Shown in pieces: positions 15,350-23,279 of a stretch of DNA of 33,075 nucleotides. The notes under the pieces were generated by a model. That model saw only the letters and a list, made by a program, of their open reading frames with translations, made no database searches and had not been told where the DNA came from. A program made the position numbers and the translations under genes. The number at the start of each line of letters is the position of its first letter. The stretch's first letter is position 1. Source of the stretch: Bacteroidota bacterium (GTDB lineage: Bacteria; Bacteroidota; Bacteroidia; Chitinophagales; Saprospiraceae); assembly GCA_016124585.1 (NCBI GenBank), contig WGNL01000043.1, positions 1-33,075 of the forward strand. Direction: 5' to 3'.

Positions 15350-18300
15350 ATGCGACTATTATACACTCTACTTGTTTTAGGCTTTTTGCACACATCTTTT
15401 TTTCTTGCTGCACAAAATGCCAACCCTGAAAAAATTGCCAAAAAACTGCTTGATGAGATGGCGGAGCGTCCGCAATCCTACCACGCCATTTGCATTGTGA
15501 TGGCTGACCGGGTGGACCTGGACGCACTTGACGCACTGTTATCCGCACAGCGGGCGCTTCCTGACCTGCGTTCCGAAACGGTTATTTCAGCACTGAAAAC
15601 CAAAGCTGCGGAGTCGCAAGCCAATCTTTTGAACAAAATCAAAGACACTCCGGAGGTAGTAGTTTCAGGTACGGTAGCAAGCTATTGGGCAGCCAATGCC
15701 ATTTTTGCAGAAATGAAAACCGAAATGATTGAGGAACTCAGCAACCGCTCCGATGTTGCGTGGATTGGCCTCAACGGAAAGCCCCAATTGGAGGCATTTA
15801 CCGTTACTCCAGCGCCACCCGTGAGCATGCCAAATGGCCACGAAAAAGGCCTAACTGTCATCGGTGCTCCGGAAATGTGGGCAATGGGATACACGGGTTA
15901 CGGCCAACTCGCACTTACCAACGATACGGGTGTTGACCCTACCCAAGCCGCACTGAATACCAGCTACCGGGGCAATACGGCACCGCCTGAACAATCATTT
16001 TTCAGTTACGATAACAGCGCTCAAATCCAATTGCCGGGCGTGGACGCATTTGACTGCCAATACCACGGCACGCACGTCACAGGAACAATCCTCGGCCTCG
16101 ACCGGCCCAACAATGACACCATCGGCGTTGCCTTTAATGGGCAATGGATGGGAGCTGCATCACTCAATGTTTGCGGTGGCAATACACAGAACCTGATTGC
16201 CGCTTTCCAATGGGCTATTGACCCGGATGGCAACCCTGCCACTTCCGACGATATGGCCGATGTCATCAATAATTCCTGGTACGACCCAAGCATTGATACA
16301 CTGGATTGTTTTAGCGTCTATGTCCCTATTGTTCAGGCAATGGAAGCAGCAGGCATGGCGGTTGTCTTCTCTGCGGGCAATGCCGGGCCTAACCCAAGCA
16401 CCATCACTCCACCGCACAATATCAATTTGAATCTAGTTAACTCCTTCACTGTGGGTGCTTTGAATGGCAATAGCAACTTGCTACCCATCGCAGACTTCTC
16501 GAGCAGGGGCCCCTCAAAGTGTATCTCCGCAGATAGTTCCTTGCTCATCAAGCCAGAGGTATCGGCACCTGGCGTAGATGTCCGCTCCTGTATGCCATCT
16601 GGCTACGGTCTGCTTAGCGGCACATCGATGGCATCGCCGCACGTGTCTGGAGCCATTATGTTGTTGAAAGAGGCATTCCCGAACCTGCCGGGCAAGGAGT
16701 TCAAATTGGCGCTATACTTCACAGCGACCGACCTTGGCGACCCAGGCGAGGACAATACCTTTGGCATGGGACTCATCAATTTGCCAGCGGCCTTTGACTA
16801 CCTCGTTGCCCAGGGCAATGTCCCTGTTTCACCCTTTGTGGACAACGACGTATTTGTAGTTAGTATGGAAATGCCTGCTGTAACATGTGCGTCAGAAATA
16901 AACCCAATTTTAATCACGGTAGAAAATGGCGGCAGTGCGCCACTCACTTCCTTTGACATAAAACTTCAAGCAGGAGCTGCTTCCCTGACCACCAGTTGGT
17001 CTGGCAATTTGGCACAAGGCCAACGTACGCAAATACAATTGCCTGTGCTGCAAACATCCCCTGGTGATTATCACTTCAAAGTCACATTGTTGAACCCGAA
17101 TGGCGTAGTGGATGAGCGCCCGTTGAACAATTCCATTGAGCGGGTATTGCAGGTATTGGACAAACCCCGATTGCAGGTGCAAGTTGAAGGTAACGCTACT
17201 GCTTGCGAAGGTGCATCGGTTTTGCTGCGGGCAGAGTACGACGGCCCGGGCTATGCCAGTGTGAAATGGTACAATGAGCCGTTTGCAACGTCCCCAATTG
17301 CGCAAGGAATGGTTTACGCCACCGCCCCATTGACGCAAGCTGACACATTTTATGCCCAAGCCAGCTACGTGCTGCCCGTTGGGTTAACCAATAAAAACAA
17401 CGCCCCCAACGAGTTGTTGGAGGACGAAGATATTGGACTCGTATTCGATGCTTATGTCCCATTTAAACTTAAATCCGTAAAAGTGTATGCGGTGGAACCT
17501 GGGCTGAGGCAGTTTATCTTAATGGATGCAAACGGCAATGAAATAGAGCATAGTGTGGTGAATGTGAGTACCGTTGGCGAGTACAATGTGCCTGTAAATT
17601 GGGAGGTGCCTGCTGGAACAGGGTTTCAAATCTTGAAAAAAGGTGGTAAGGATTTTTACGGCAATACATCTGGCATCAGCTACCCAATGGTTCAGCCTGG
17701 CGTGGCTGCCATCACTGGCACCACCCTTGGCGATGATGCTTATTACTTTTTTTACAATTGGCAAATTGAGATACAAGAGGTTTGCGAACGCACCGAAATC
17801 ATAGTTCCTGTAAATGCAGGGGGCAGTTCACCGGGAGCCTCGTTCAGCCTCTCCACCAACAACCTTGACTTAGCCAGCAATACGCCTGTTCAGTTCACCA
17901 ACACGAGCACAGGCGGCGTGGCCAGTTTCGATTGGAACTTCGGGGACGGAGCGGGTAGCAATCTGGAAAACCCAACACATACCTATACCGAGGCGGGTAT
18001 TTTCATTGTCAGTTTGGCGATTACCAGCGCTGATGGCTGTTCGGCTTTTGCGCTCGATACCATCCAAGTGACGAGCAATGAACTGAGCATTGCCAATCCA
18101 GGCCAGGTTTTGCCAGAAAATGTAGCTGTGTACCCCAACCCAGCCAGCCAAACCGTTAACGTGCAACTCGACCTACATCATTCGAAAGTGGTACAATTGC
18201 AGCTATCGGACATGACAGGTAAGCTGGTACGCTCATCGGGCCGCCTTGCTTTACAAAAAGACCTTTTACAAATGGACATTGCCGACCTTACTACGGGTGT

Positions 18301-18361
18301 TTATTTCTTGACTGTAAAAATGGAAGGAGAAAATTCCGTTTGGAAGGTGGTTAAAATATAA
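15350..18361 (+). CDS. T9SS-exported subtilisin-like (S8) protease
   Basis: A 1003-residue secreted protease. It has a signal peptide (1-22), a propeptide-like region (about 25-160) and a peptidase S8 domain with catalytic Asp192 (NDTGVD), His239 (YHGTHVTG) and Ser426 (SGTSMASPHVSG), plus oxyanion Asn344 in SAGNAG. A CARDB-like beta domain (about 600-715) and an Ig-like/unknown beta region follow. A PKD domain (about 830-910) contains FDWNFGDG. A type A T9SS sorting domain ends the protein (about 918-1003: VYPNPAS... LTTGVYFLTVKM...). It should cross the outer membrane by T9SS and be surface-bound or released. The frame is open back to 15026, but only the ATG at 15350 gives a signal peptide. 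Its gene is divergent from gldA. Confidence 0.93.
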   Translation: MRLLYTLLVLGFLHTSFFLAAQNANPEKIAKKLLDEMAERPQSYHAICIVMADRVDLDALDALLSAQRALPDLRSETVISALKTKAAESQANLLNKIKDTPEVVVSGTVASYWAANAIFAEMKTEMIEELSNRSDVAWIGLNGKPQLEAFTVTPAPPVSMPNGHEKGLTVIGAPEMWAMGYTGYGQLALTNDTGVDPTQAALNTSYRGNTAPPEQSFFSYDNSAQIQLPGVDAFDCQYHGTHVTGTILGLDRPNNDTIGVAFNGQWMGAASLNVCGGNTQNLIAAFQWAIDPDGNPATSDDMADVINNSWYDPSIDTLDCFSVYVPIVQAMEAAGMAVVFSAGNAGPNPSTITPPHNINLNLVNSFTVGALNGNSNLLPIADFSSRGPSKCISADSSLLIKPEVSAPGVDVRSCMPSGYGLLSGTSMASPHVSGAIMLLKEAFPNLPGKEFKLALYFTATDLGDPGEDNTFGMGLINLPAAFDYLVAQGNVPVSPFVDNDVFVVSMEMPAVTCASEINPILITVENGGSAPLTSFDIKLQAGAASLTTSWSGNLAQGQRTQIQLPVLQTSPGDYHFKVTLLNPNGVVDERPLNNSIERVLQVLDKPRLQVQVEGNATACEGASVLLRAEYDGPGYASVKWYNEPFATSPIAQGMVYATAPLTQADTFYAQASYVLPVGLTNKNNAPNELLEDEDIGLVFDAYVPFKLKSVKVYAVEPGLRQFILMDANGNEIEHSVVNVSTVGEYNVPVNWEVPAGTGFQILKKGGKDFYGNTSGISYPMVQPGVAAITGTTLGDDAYYFFYNWQIEIQEVCERTEIIVPVNAGGSSPGASFSLSTNNLDLASNTPVQFTNTSTGGVASFDWNFGDGAGSNLENPTHTYTEAGIFIVSLAITSADGCSAFALDTIQVTSNELSIANPGQVLPENVAVYPNPASQTVNVQLDLHHSKVVQLQLSDMTGKLVRSSGRLALQKDLLQMDIADLTTGVYFLTVKMEGENSVWKVVKI

Positions 18362-18370
18362 TCAACCAAC

Positions 18371-18396
18371 TTCAGCGGGGCAAATACTCCGCTGAG
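18371..18396 (+). terminator. Hairpin between subtilase and lipoprotein genes
   Basis: TCAGCGG (18372-18378) and CCGCTGA (18389-18395) pair around a 10-base loop, 9 bases after the subtilase stop. There is no proper T-run, so it may attenuate or stabilise rather than end transcription into the next gene. Confidence 0.4.
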
Positions 18397-18409
18397 GCTT
18401 TGAGCTAAC

Positions 18410-19045
18410 ATGATGAAACTATTCAGTTCTAAAAATTATCGATTTGCTTTTCTAGCATTTTTGTTGATGGCGCAAGCCTGTGGCAATGAACCGAACCCAA
18501 GTCCAGGCGAATCGTCACCCAGTAGTATGGCCGACTCTGTCACAGCCACCCCTGTTGAAGCACCTCCAGCTACTGTCAAGATTGAAAAGGATTCAGGGGC
18601 TACTACCACAAAAAAATTAGACTGTGGTGTGAGCATCCAACTGCGGGAAAATGGAATGGAGTCCAAGGTTTTAAATGTCCTAGAAGGAAATGCAGATGCT
18701 TCGGAGCAAGGTGGATGGCTCAATTTTGACCAAGTTTACTTTGAGGAAGGAAAAGCCAACCCAGTCATGACCACCTCTGCCAAGCAACTGATCACGCTGG
18801 CCTCCATCCTGAAATGTTATCCGAAGGCAAAGCTCAAAATTGGTATCAATACGGCCAAGGAAGGAGGCAAAACTGCATTTACCAAACTTGACGAAGAACG
18901 GATTCTAGCCATCAAGGCGACACTGGCGGGATTGGGTGTTCCCGGTGAAAACCTGGGCTCTGAGGTTTTAAAAATAGAAAACCAAACAAGCAAAACTGGA
19001 AATGCGACAAACCATCAATTGGCCATTCAAGTAGTAACAAAATAG
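18410..19045 (+). CDS. OmpA-like domain lipoprotein
   Basis: A 211-residue protein. Its signal has a lipoprotein-type cysteine (LMAQAC, Cys24), followed by a Pro/Ser/Ala/Thr-rich linker (25-65). The C-terminal half resembles an OmpA/MotB peptidoglycan-associating fold: LNFDQVYFEEGKANPV, then a helix (SAKQLITLASILKCYPKAKLKIGI), then DEERILAIKATLAGLGVPGENLG. The usual NxxLSxxRA signature is degenerate, so peptidoglycan binding is uncertain. It is 48 bases after the subtilase gene on the same strand and may be co-transcribed. The 45 bases after it, facing a convergent gene, show no hairpin. Confidence 0.72.
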   Translation: MMKLFSSKNYRFAFLAFLLMAQACGNEPNPSPGESSPSSMADSVTATPVEAPPATVKIEKDSGATTTKKLDCGVSIQLRENGMESKVLNVLEGNADASEQGGWLNFDQVYFEEGKANPVMTTSAKQLITLASILKCYPKAKLKIGINTAKEGGKTAFTKLDEERILAIKATLAGLGVPGENLGSEVLKIENQTSKTGNATNHQLAIQVVTK

Positions 19046-19090
19046 ACTGCCCCTGATTGCCAAACTATTCCAAGCATTCACGTTGCCGCC

Positions 19091-19531
19091 TTACATGTCG
19101 GCAAGGATAGCCTCTTCCAAGATGAAAATCAATCGGTCAGGGTCAGACTCGTTGAGTTTAAGCTTACCTTTAAAAACATAAGGTCGGTCAATTTTATAAT
19201 CCTTCATGGGCTTTTTCATAATCACTTCGGCCACACTTGCCAGGCCAGCTTTCCCACAGAAAAAGCATTGGGTGTATGTGAATTTCGACAAAATAAGGCC
19301 AGAATAACCGGGTGCATCGGCGGTTGGAATGATATAACCAGACAGTATGACCTCCTTGCCTTCCCATTGTTTTATATTATCAAAACTCTTTGGCCAAGGC
19401 ATGAACATGCCATAGGATTTGAAAAATTTTTTACCAAACTCCACCTGCTCGAAGATGGACCAGCCATTGGGCACTTGTGCTTTCAAGTGTAACCCACTGC
19501 AAACAGCTATGCAAAAAAATAGGTATTTCAT
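19091..19531 (-). CDS. Small secreted protein with a CxxC motif
   Basis: A 146-residue protein with a signal peptide (1-19, ending LKAQ). The core reads KQWEGKEVILSGYIIP, then FTYTQCFFCGKAGLASVAEV with Cys89 and Cys92, then a beta-rich end (DYKIDRPYVFKGKLKL). The pattern resembles the small OB-like DUF3299-type secreted proteins, but I cannot confirm this. The paired cysteines could bind a metal or form a disulfide. It starts 6 bases after the stop of the M1 peptidase gene, so the two are surely co-transcribed. Confidence 0.75.
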   Translation of the reverse strand: MKYLFFCIAVCSGLHLKAQVPNGWSIFEQVEFGKKFFKSYGMFMPWPKSFDNIKQWEGKEVILSGYIIPTADAPGYSGLILSKFTYTQCFFCGKAGLASVAEVIMKKPMKDYKIDRPYVFKGKLKLNESDPDRLIFILEEAILADM

Positions 19532-19537
19532 GGTTGA

Positions 19538-21868
19538 TTAGGGTTTTATATGCGCCTTCTGCATTGGGTTCGGCTGCGGCATATCCTTGTTCTTTTTGTA
19601 TACCTGAATCATTTTCGGCTGCGCCGGAATGGGCACGGAATTATTCTTGGTGTCGATATCCGCCGTTTCCCGGTAAGGGTCTAGGCTTACGGATTTAACC
19701 TCTTTATCTTTCACAAAAACCTTGGTCACTTTTTGTTCATCCTTGCGCCAGATTTCAGCGGGGATGCGCTCAATTTCAGTCGTTCCATCCGTAAAAGTCC
19801 ACTCCAAGATGATAGGCATGACCATGCCGCCCTTGTTGGTGAAATTGATTTCGTAGTAGTTCTTCTTGCCGAATTTCTCCTGCTTCTCTTTTTTATCAAA
19901 TACCTCGTCGTACATGATGACCTTGCTAGTCTGCACAGAATCGGCGGTTTCCCAAGGCTTGTAAGTAGTGTAAAAATCAACGAGGTCTGGGTCAGCCTGC
20001 ACAGCGAATTGCATCCCGCTTTCCCGGTTGCGGATTTTGGTGATGTCCTGAAAAGGCTTTTGCGCCTTGTTTGTATTCACCACCTCTTTGGGTTGCGGAT
20101 TGTTGTCGAGGTCCACTTTCAGCCAGGTGATGCTGTCCATGGCGATGTCCACCGGCTCGATTTCATAGAACCAGCCCCGCCAAAACCAGTCAAGGTCAAC
20201 GCCGCTGGCATCTTCCATCGTGCGAAAGAAATCAGCCGGGGATGGGTTCTTAAAAGCCCAACGCTCGCAATACTCCTTAAATGCCGCATCGAAAAGCTCC
20301 CGGCCCATGATGGTTTCCCGAAGGATGGTCAAGCCCGCCGCTGGTTTTGCGTAAGCGTTCATGCCAAACTGCATGATATTGTCACTGTTGGTCATGATTG
20401 GCTCCAATTGGTCTTTTGGCGACGCCATGTAAGCCGTGATGGTGGAAGCCGGGCCTCGACGTAGGTCCCAGTTATTGTCAAATTCCGCTTGCGTGATGGA
20501 TTGGATGAACGTGTTCAAACCCTCGTCCATCCACGACCACTGGCGCTCGTCTGAGTTGATAATCATGGGGAAATAGTTGTGTCCCACTTCGTGAATGATG
20601 ACGCCGATAGCACCTAATTTAGCCCCTTCTGTGTAGGTTCCGTCCTCCTCGGCCCGTCCGAAATTGAAGCAAATCATCGGGTACTCCATGCCGTTTGCCG
20701 CTTCCACGCTGATGGCAGTTGGGTAAGGGTATGGGATAGAATATTTGGAATAAGTCTTCAACGTATGCGCCACCACACGGGTCGAATAGCGGCTGTAAAT
20801 TGGGTAGGATTCCTTGAGGTAGTAGCTCATACACATGGCCTTTTGGCCGTTTTCGTTGAAATGCGGCATGGCATCCCAGATGTAACGGCGGCTGGCGCCC
20901 CAAGCGAAATCCCGCACGTTTTTGGCGGTGTAATGCCAGGTTTTCAGCTTCTTGCTTTTTGGGCTGTTCTGGTTTTTCACGGCCTCATCCAAGGTCACGA
21001 TTTGCACAGGTTCTTTGGCTGTCTGCGCTTCTTTCCAGCGTTTGAGCTGGGTGGCCGTGAGCATCTGGTCGTAGTTCTGGCACTCGCCCGTGGAGGCAAT
21101 CATGTAGTCATCCGGCAGGGTCATTTTCACATCAAAATCCCCAAAGGTCAGCGCAAACTCGCCCCTACCTGTGAACTGCTTATTTTGCCAACCAGTCACA
21201 TCACTATAGACACAAAGTCTTGGATACCATTGGGTGATGGTGAAAAGGTAATTGTCGTCCTTCTCAAAATACTCGTAACCACCCCGGCCACGTGGGCCTT
21301 TGATACGGTCTACGATTTTATAGTTCCATTTCACGTTGAAGACAAAATCCTGTCCCGGTTTCAGTTTTTCCGGCAGGTTTATTTTCATCATCGTTTGGTT
21401 GATGACGTAGTTCAGCGGCTTTCCATTGGCATCCGTCACCGACTCAATATTATGGCCATACTGTGTCAAATCCTTCCATTGTTCCAGCATGTACAGCGCC
21501 TGCGCATCCATGATTTCCTCCACGTTGCTGCCGTTGAAATGGTGGTTGTCATTGTGTCCTTGGTGCTGGTTTTCATCCAATTGCAGCCAGAGGTAATCCA
21601 AGCCGCTGGGGGATTCATTGTGATAGGTGATTTGCTCTGAGCCATGTAAGCGGGTATCGGCAGGGTCGAGTGTTGCCTCAATTTTATAGTCGCAGCGCTG
21701 CTGCCAATATTGCGGGCCGGGCGCTCCGTCCACACCCCGGTAAGGCGTCGGGTCGGGCAGCACGTACTCCAGTTGCTCGAATTTATTGCCGTGGTTGGAT
21801 TTGACTTGGGCGTTGGAAATTTGAAAGGCAAAAAGGAGAATTGCGAACAGTGATAAGCCAAATTTCAT
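19538..21868 (-). CDS. M1 family metallopeptidase, copy A
   Basis: A 776-residue zinc aminopeptidase-like protein with a signal peptide (1-20), so periplasmic or surface. The N-terminal beta saddle domain (about 55-270) precedes the catalytic domain with the GMEYP exopeptidase-like motif (393-397, in place of GAMEN) and the zinc site HEVGH (426-430) plus Glu449 in WMDEG, the HEXXH-X18-E spacing. There is no T9SS tail; the end is basic (MQKAHIKP). Much of the protein matches the 796-residue copy at 23280-25670, including the fragments MIINSDERQW, EDASGVDLDWFWRGWF and MEYPMICFN. It is followed at 6 bases by the CxxC protein and preceded by a DUF6702 gene. Confidence 0.93.
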   Translation of the reverse strand: MKFGLSLFAILLFAFQISNAQVKSNHGNKFEQLEYVLPDPTPYRGVDGAPGPQYWQQRCDYKIEATLDPADTRLHGSEQITYHNESPSGLDYLWLQLDENQHQGHNDNHHFNGSNVEEIMDAQALYMLEQWKDLTQYGHNIESVTDANGKPLNYVINQTMMKINLPEKLKPGQDFVFNVKWNYKIVDRIKGPRGRGGYEYFEKDDNYLFTITQWYPRLCVYSDVTGWQNKQFTGRGEFALTFGDFDVKMTLPDDYMIASTGECQNYDQMLTATQLKRWKEAQTAKEPVQIVTLDEAVKNQNSPKSKKLKTWHYTAKNVRDFAWGASRRYIWDAMPHFNENGQKAMCMSYYLKESYPIYSRYSTRVVAHTLKTYSKYSIPYPYPTAISVEAANGMEYPMICFNFGRAEEDGTYTEGAKLGAIGVIIHEVGHNYFPMIINSDERQWSWMDEGLNTFIQSITQAEFDNNWDLRRGPASTITAYMASPKDQLEPIMTNSDNIMQFGMNAYAKPAAGLTILRETIMGRELFDAAFKEYCERWAFKNPSPADFFRTMEDASGVDLDWFWRGWFYEIEPVDIAMDSITWLKVDLDNNPQPKEVVNTNKAQKPFQDITKIRNRESGMQFAVQADPDLVDFYTTYKPWETADSVQTSKVIMYDEVFDKKEKQEKFGKKNYYEINFTNKGGMVMPIILEWTFTDGTTEIERIPAEIWRKDEQKVTKVFVKDKEVKSVSLDPYRETADIDTKNNSVPIPAQPKMIQVYKKNKDMPQPNPMQKAHIKP

Positions 21869-21900
21869 GATTGGTTAGTTTAAATGCAATTAGTGAAAAT

Positions 21901-21933
21901 GCGAAGGTAGTTTTTGAGGTGGGACGCATCCAA
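21901..21933 (-). promoter_or_regulatory. Promoter-like elements before M1 copy A
   Basis: On the minus strand TTG (21933-21931), a 21-base spacer and TACCTTCGC (21909-21901), one base off TAnnTTTGC. It lies 32 bases before the ATG. The same TACCTTCGC stands at nearly the same distance before M1 copy B. Confidence 0.45.
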
Positions 21934-21942
21934 TTTTTAGGT

Positions 21943-22422
21943 TCAAAAACTGAACTCACCCTCCGTGTCGCTGGCGTTCAGCATTTGGGTCAGGCGGCCT
22001 TTGTTGGGCAAAAGCGCATACACCATATTCGTCTGCTCTCGGAATTTCTCGATAAGCAGGGAGTTTTTCACATTGATTTTATTGATTTTTTGTGGGAAAA
22101 CTGACGTCGAAAACGTTGCCAACACCTGGTCGTTTTTCTGGCGGATGGACTGGAAACTGAGCGCCTGTTTGCCACCATTCACGTCCAGTTCGAAATGCTT
22201 CTGGATATAATCGCCAATGGTCTGACTGGCCGGCAACGGCGCATTTTTGTCCCCAGCCAAGGTCGCCGTCAGGTCATCAATGAACAGGTAAAACTTAACC
22301 TCGAACGCTTTGGTCTCCGAGGAATAAACTACCTCTGTTACGCTCATTTTGAAGTCATGGTCGGCTGCGGCTGGTTTGCCGAAGACAATAAGAAATGGAA
22401 ATAAGAATTTGATTATCAACAT
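21943..22422 (-). CDS. DUF6702 family protein
   Basis: A 159-residue protein with a short signal peptide (about 1-19, ending AAA), then FKMSVTEVVYSSETKAFEVKFYLFIDDLTATL, the start characteristic of DUF6702, and an ending with NMVYALLPNKGRLTQMLNASD. The family is periplasmic and of unknown function. In Bacteroidota it is often found beside HupE/UreJ-type membrane proteins and M1 peptidases, as here. It lies 101 bases after the HupE-like gene and 74 before M1 copy A. Confidence 0.82.
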   Translation of the reverse strand: MLIIKFLFPFLIVFGKPAAADHDFKMSVTEVVYSSETKAFEVKFYLFIDDLTATLAGDKNAPLPASQTIGDYIQKHFELDVNGGKQALSFQSIRQKNDQVLATFSTSVFPQKINKINVKNSLLIEKFREQTNMVYALLPNKGRLTQMLNASDTEGEFSF

Positions 22423-22446
22423 TTTAGGTTATGACTTGATAAGGCG

Positions 22447-22519
22447 CAGATTAAACAGATACGGCTGATTTTCACAGATTTAAAATCAGTTTTAATCGTG
22501 TCAAAATCTGTTCAATCTG
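22447..22519. repeat. Nested inverted-repeat element after the HupE-like gene
   Basis: Outer arms CAGATTAAACAGAT (22447-22460) and ATCTGTTCAATCTG (22506-22519) pair at 13 of 14. Inside them, CTGATTTT (22465-22472) pairs with AAAATCAG (22482-22489). The element starts 4 bases past the HupE-like stop codon on the minus strand. It resembles dispersed intergenic palindromes of Bacteroidota; its copy number cannot be seen here. Confidence 0.75.
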
Positions 22520-22523
22520 TGTC

Positions 22524-23183
22524 CTATCCTCCAAACAGTTTTTGCAAAATAAGCACTAGCGCCCCACCGCTCCCAAGTCCTGAAACGAACAAGTTCCAGT
22601 CCCGCTGTTGTATCTTCAGCCATTGCGCTAGTAAAAAATACAGGCCGAAGAAAACCCCAACAATCATCAACTGCCCCACTTCGATGCCAACGTTAAAAGC
22701 GAACAATGGCAGCAGAATATTGCCCTCCTCGCCCATCAGCGCCCCAAAATAACTGGCAAAGCCCATCCCGTGGATTAATCCAAAAAACAGCGCCAACAGG
22801 TAGTTCGTTGTCATACCATCCAGGATTTTTAAGCCCGAGGCACGAGGGATTGAAAAGCCTATAGCCTCTTCCTGTGTGACACTTTGGCTTAAAAATCCCT
22901 TCGGGCTTTTCAATCCTTGGAGGTTGTGTAGCCCCGTTAGCACGATCGTGATGGGAATCAGCAGTTCCACCAAGTCCTTCGGAACGGTTAGGATGTGCAA
23001 GCCCGCCAGCACCAAGGTCAGTGAATGGCCAATGGTAAATGCAGTGATGAGCACCAACAATTTCCGCCACTCCGTCCAGCGATAGACGGCGCAGAGCGTC
23101 ACCACGAACAACAAGTGGTCGAACGCCTTCGGGTCTGCGATATGGTGGAAACCGAGGCTGAGGAAGCTGAGGAATTCGGACAT
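22524..23183 (-). CDS. HupE/UreJ family membrane protein
   Basis: A 219-residue polytopic inner-membrane protein. The family signature GFHHIADPKAFDHLLF carries His13, His14, Asp22 and His23; further conserved histidines are in AFTIGHSLTL (His53) and GLIHGMGFA (His138). HupE/UreJ proteins are linked to nickel uptake, though many Bacteroidota members have no nickel context and none is seen here. The frame is open to 23243 with only a TTG, so I chose the ATG at 23183, which starts MSEFLSFLSLGF. Residues 90-121 are encoded by an interleaved palindromic DNA element and look like an insertion in the cytoplasmic or periplasmic loop between helices 3 and 4. Confidence 0.85.
   Translation of the reverse strand: MSEFLSFLSLGFHHIADPKAFDHLLFVVTLCAVYRWTEWRKLLVLITAFTIGHSLTLVLAGLHILTVPKDLVELLIPITIVLTGLHNLQGLKSPKGFLSQSVTQEEAIGFSIPRASGLKILDGMTTNYLLALFFGLIHGMGFASYFGALMGEEGNILLPLFAFNVGIEVGQLMIVGVFFGLYFLLAQWLKIQQRDWNLFVSGLGSGGALVLILQKLFGG
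22823..22916. repeat. Interleaved palindromic element within the HupE-like coding region
   Basis: Four 13-bp blocks are in order A-B-A'-B'. A GGATTTTTAAGCC (22823-22835) pairs perfectly with A' (22886-22898), and B GGATTGAAAAGCC (22847-22859) pairs perfectly with B' (22904-22916). A and B are themselves related. AAGCCCGAGG next to A can also pair with CCTTCGGGCTT overlapping A' and B'. The order makes the arms cross, as in a pseudoknot. It encodes HupE residues 90-121 with no stop codon. Confidence 0.85.
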
Positions 23184-23190
23184 TCTTCTG

Positions 23191-23275
23191 GTTGATAAGG
23201 TTTGATAATGGTTGATAACGGTTGATGTGGTACGGGAAATCAACCTTCATCAACTGTTATCAAACATTATCAACC
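23191..23275. repeat. GTTGATAA hairpin element, copy 2
   Basis: The left arm (23191-23226) is four 10-bp units GTTGATAANN. The right arm (about 23240-23275) is their inverse, with roughly 31 of 36 pairs and a 12-13-base loop. It begins 4 bases past the stop codon of M1 copy B (minus strand) and fills the gap to the HupE-like gene. Copy 1 at 2281-2363 has the same design and the same position relative to a minus-strand stop codon. Confidence 0.88.
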
Positions 23276-23279
23276 AAGC

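Noticed and set aside
22693-23253. Second minus-strand open frame of 186 codons over the HupE-like gene
   Set aside because: Its translation lacks family features; the overlapping frame has the HupE/UreJ signature and membrane helices.
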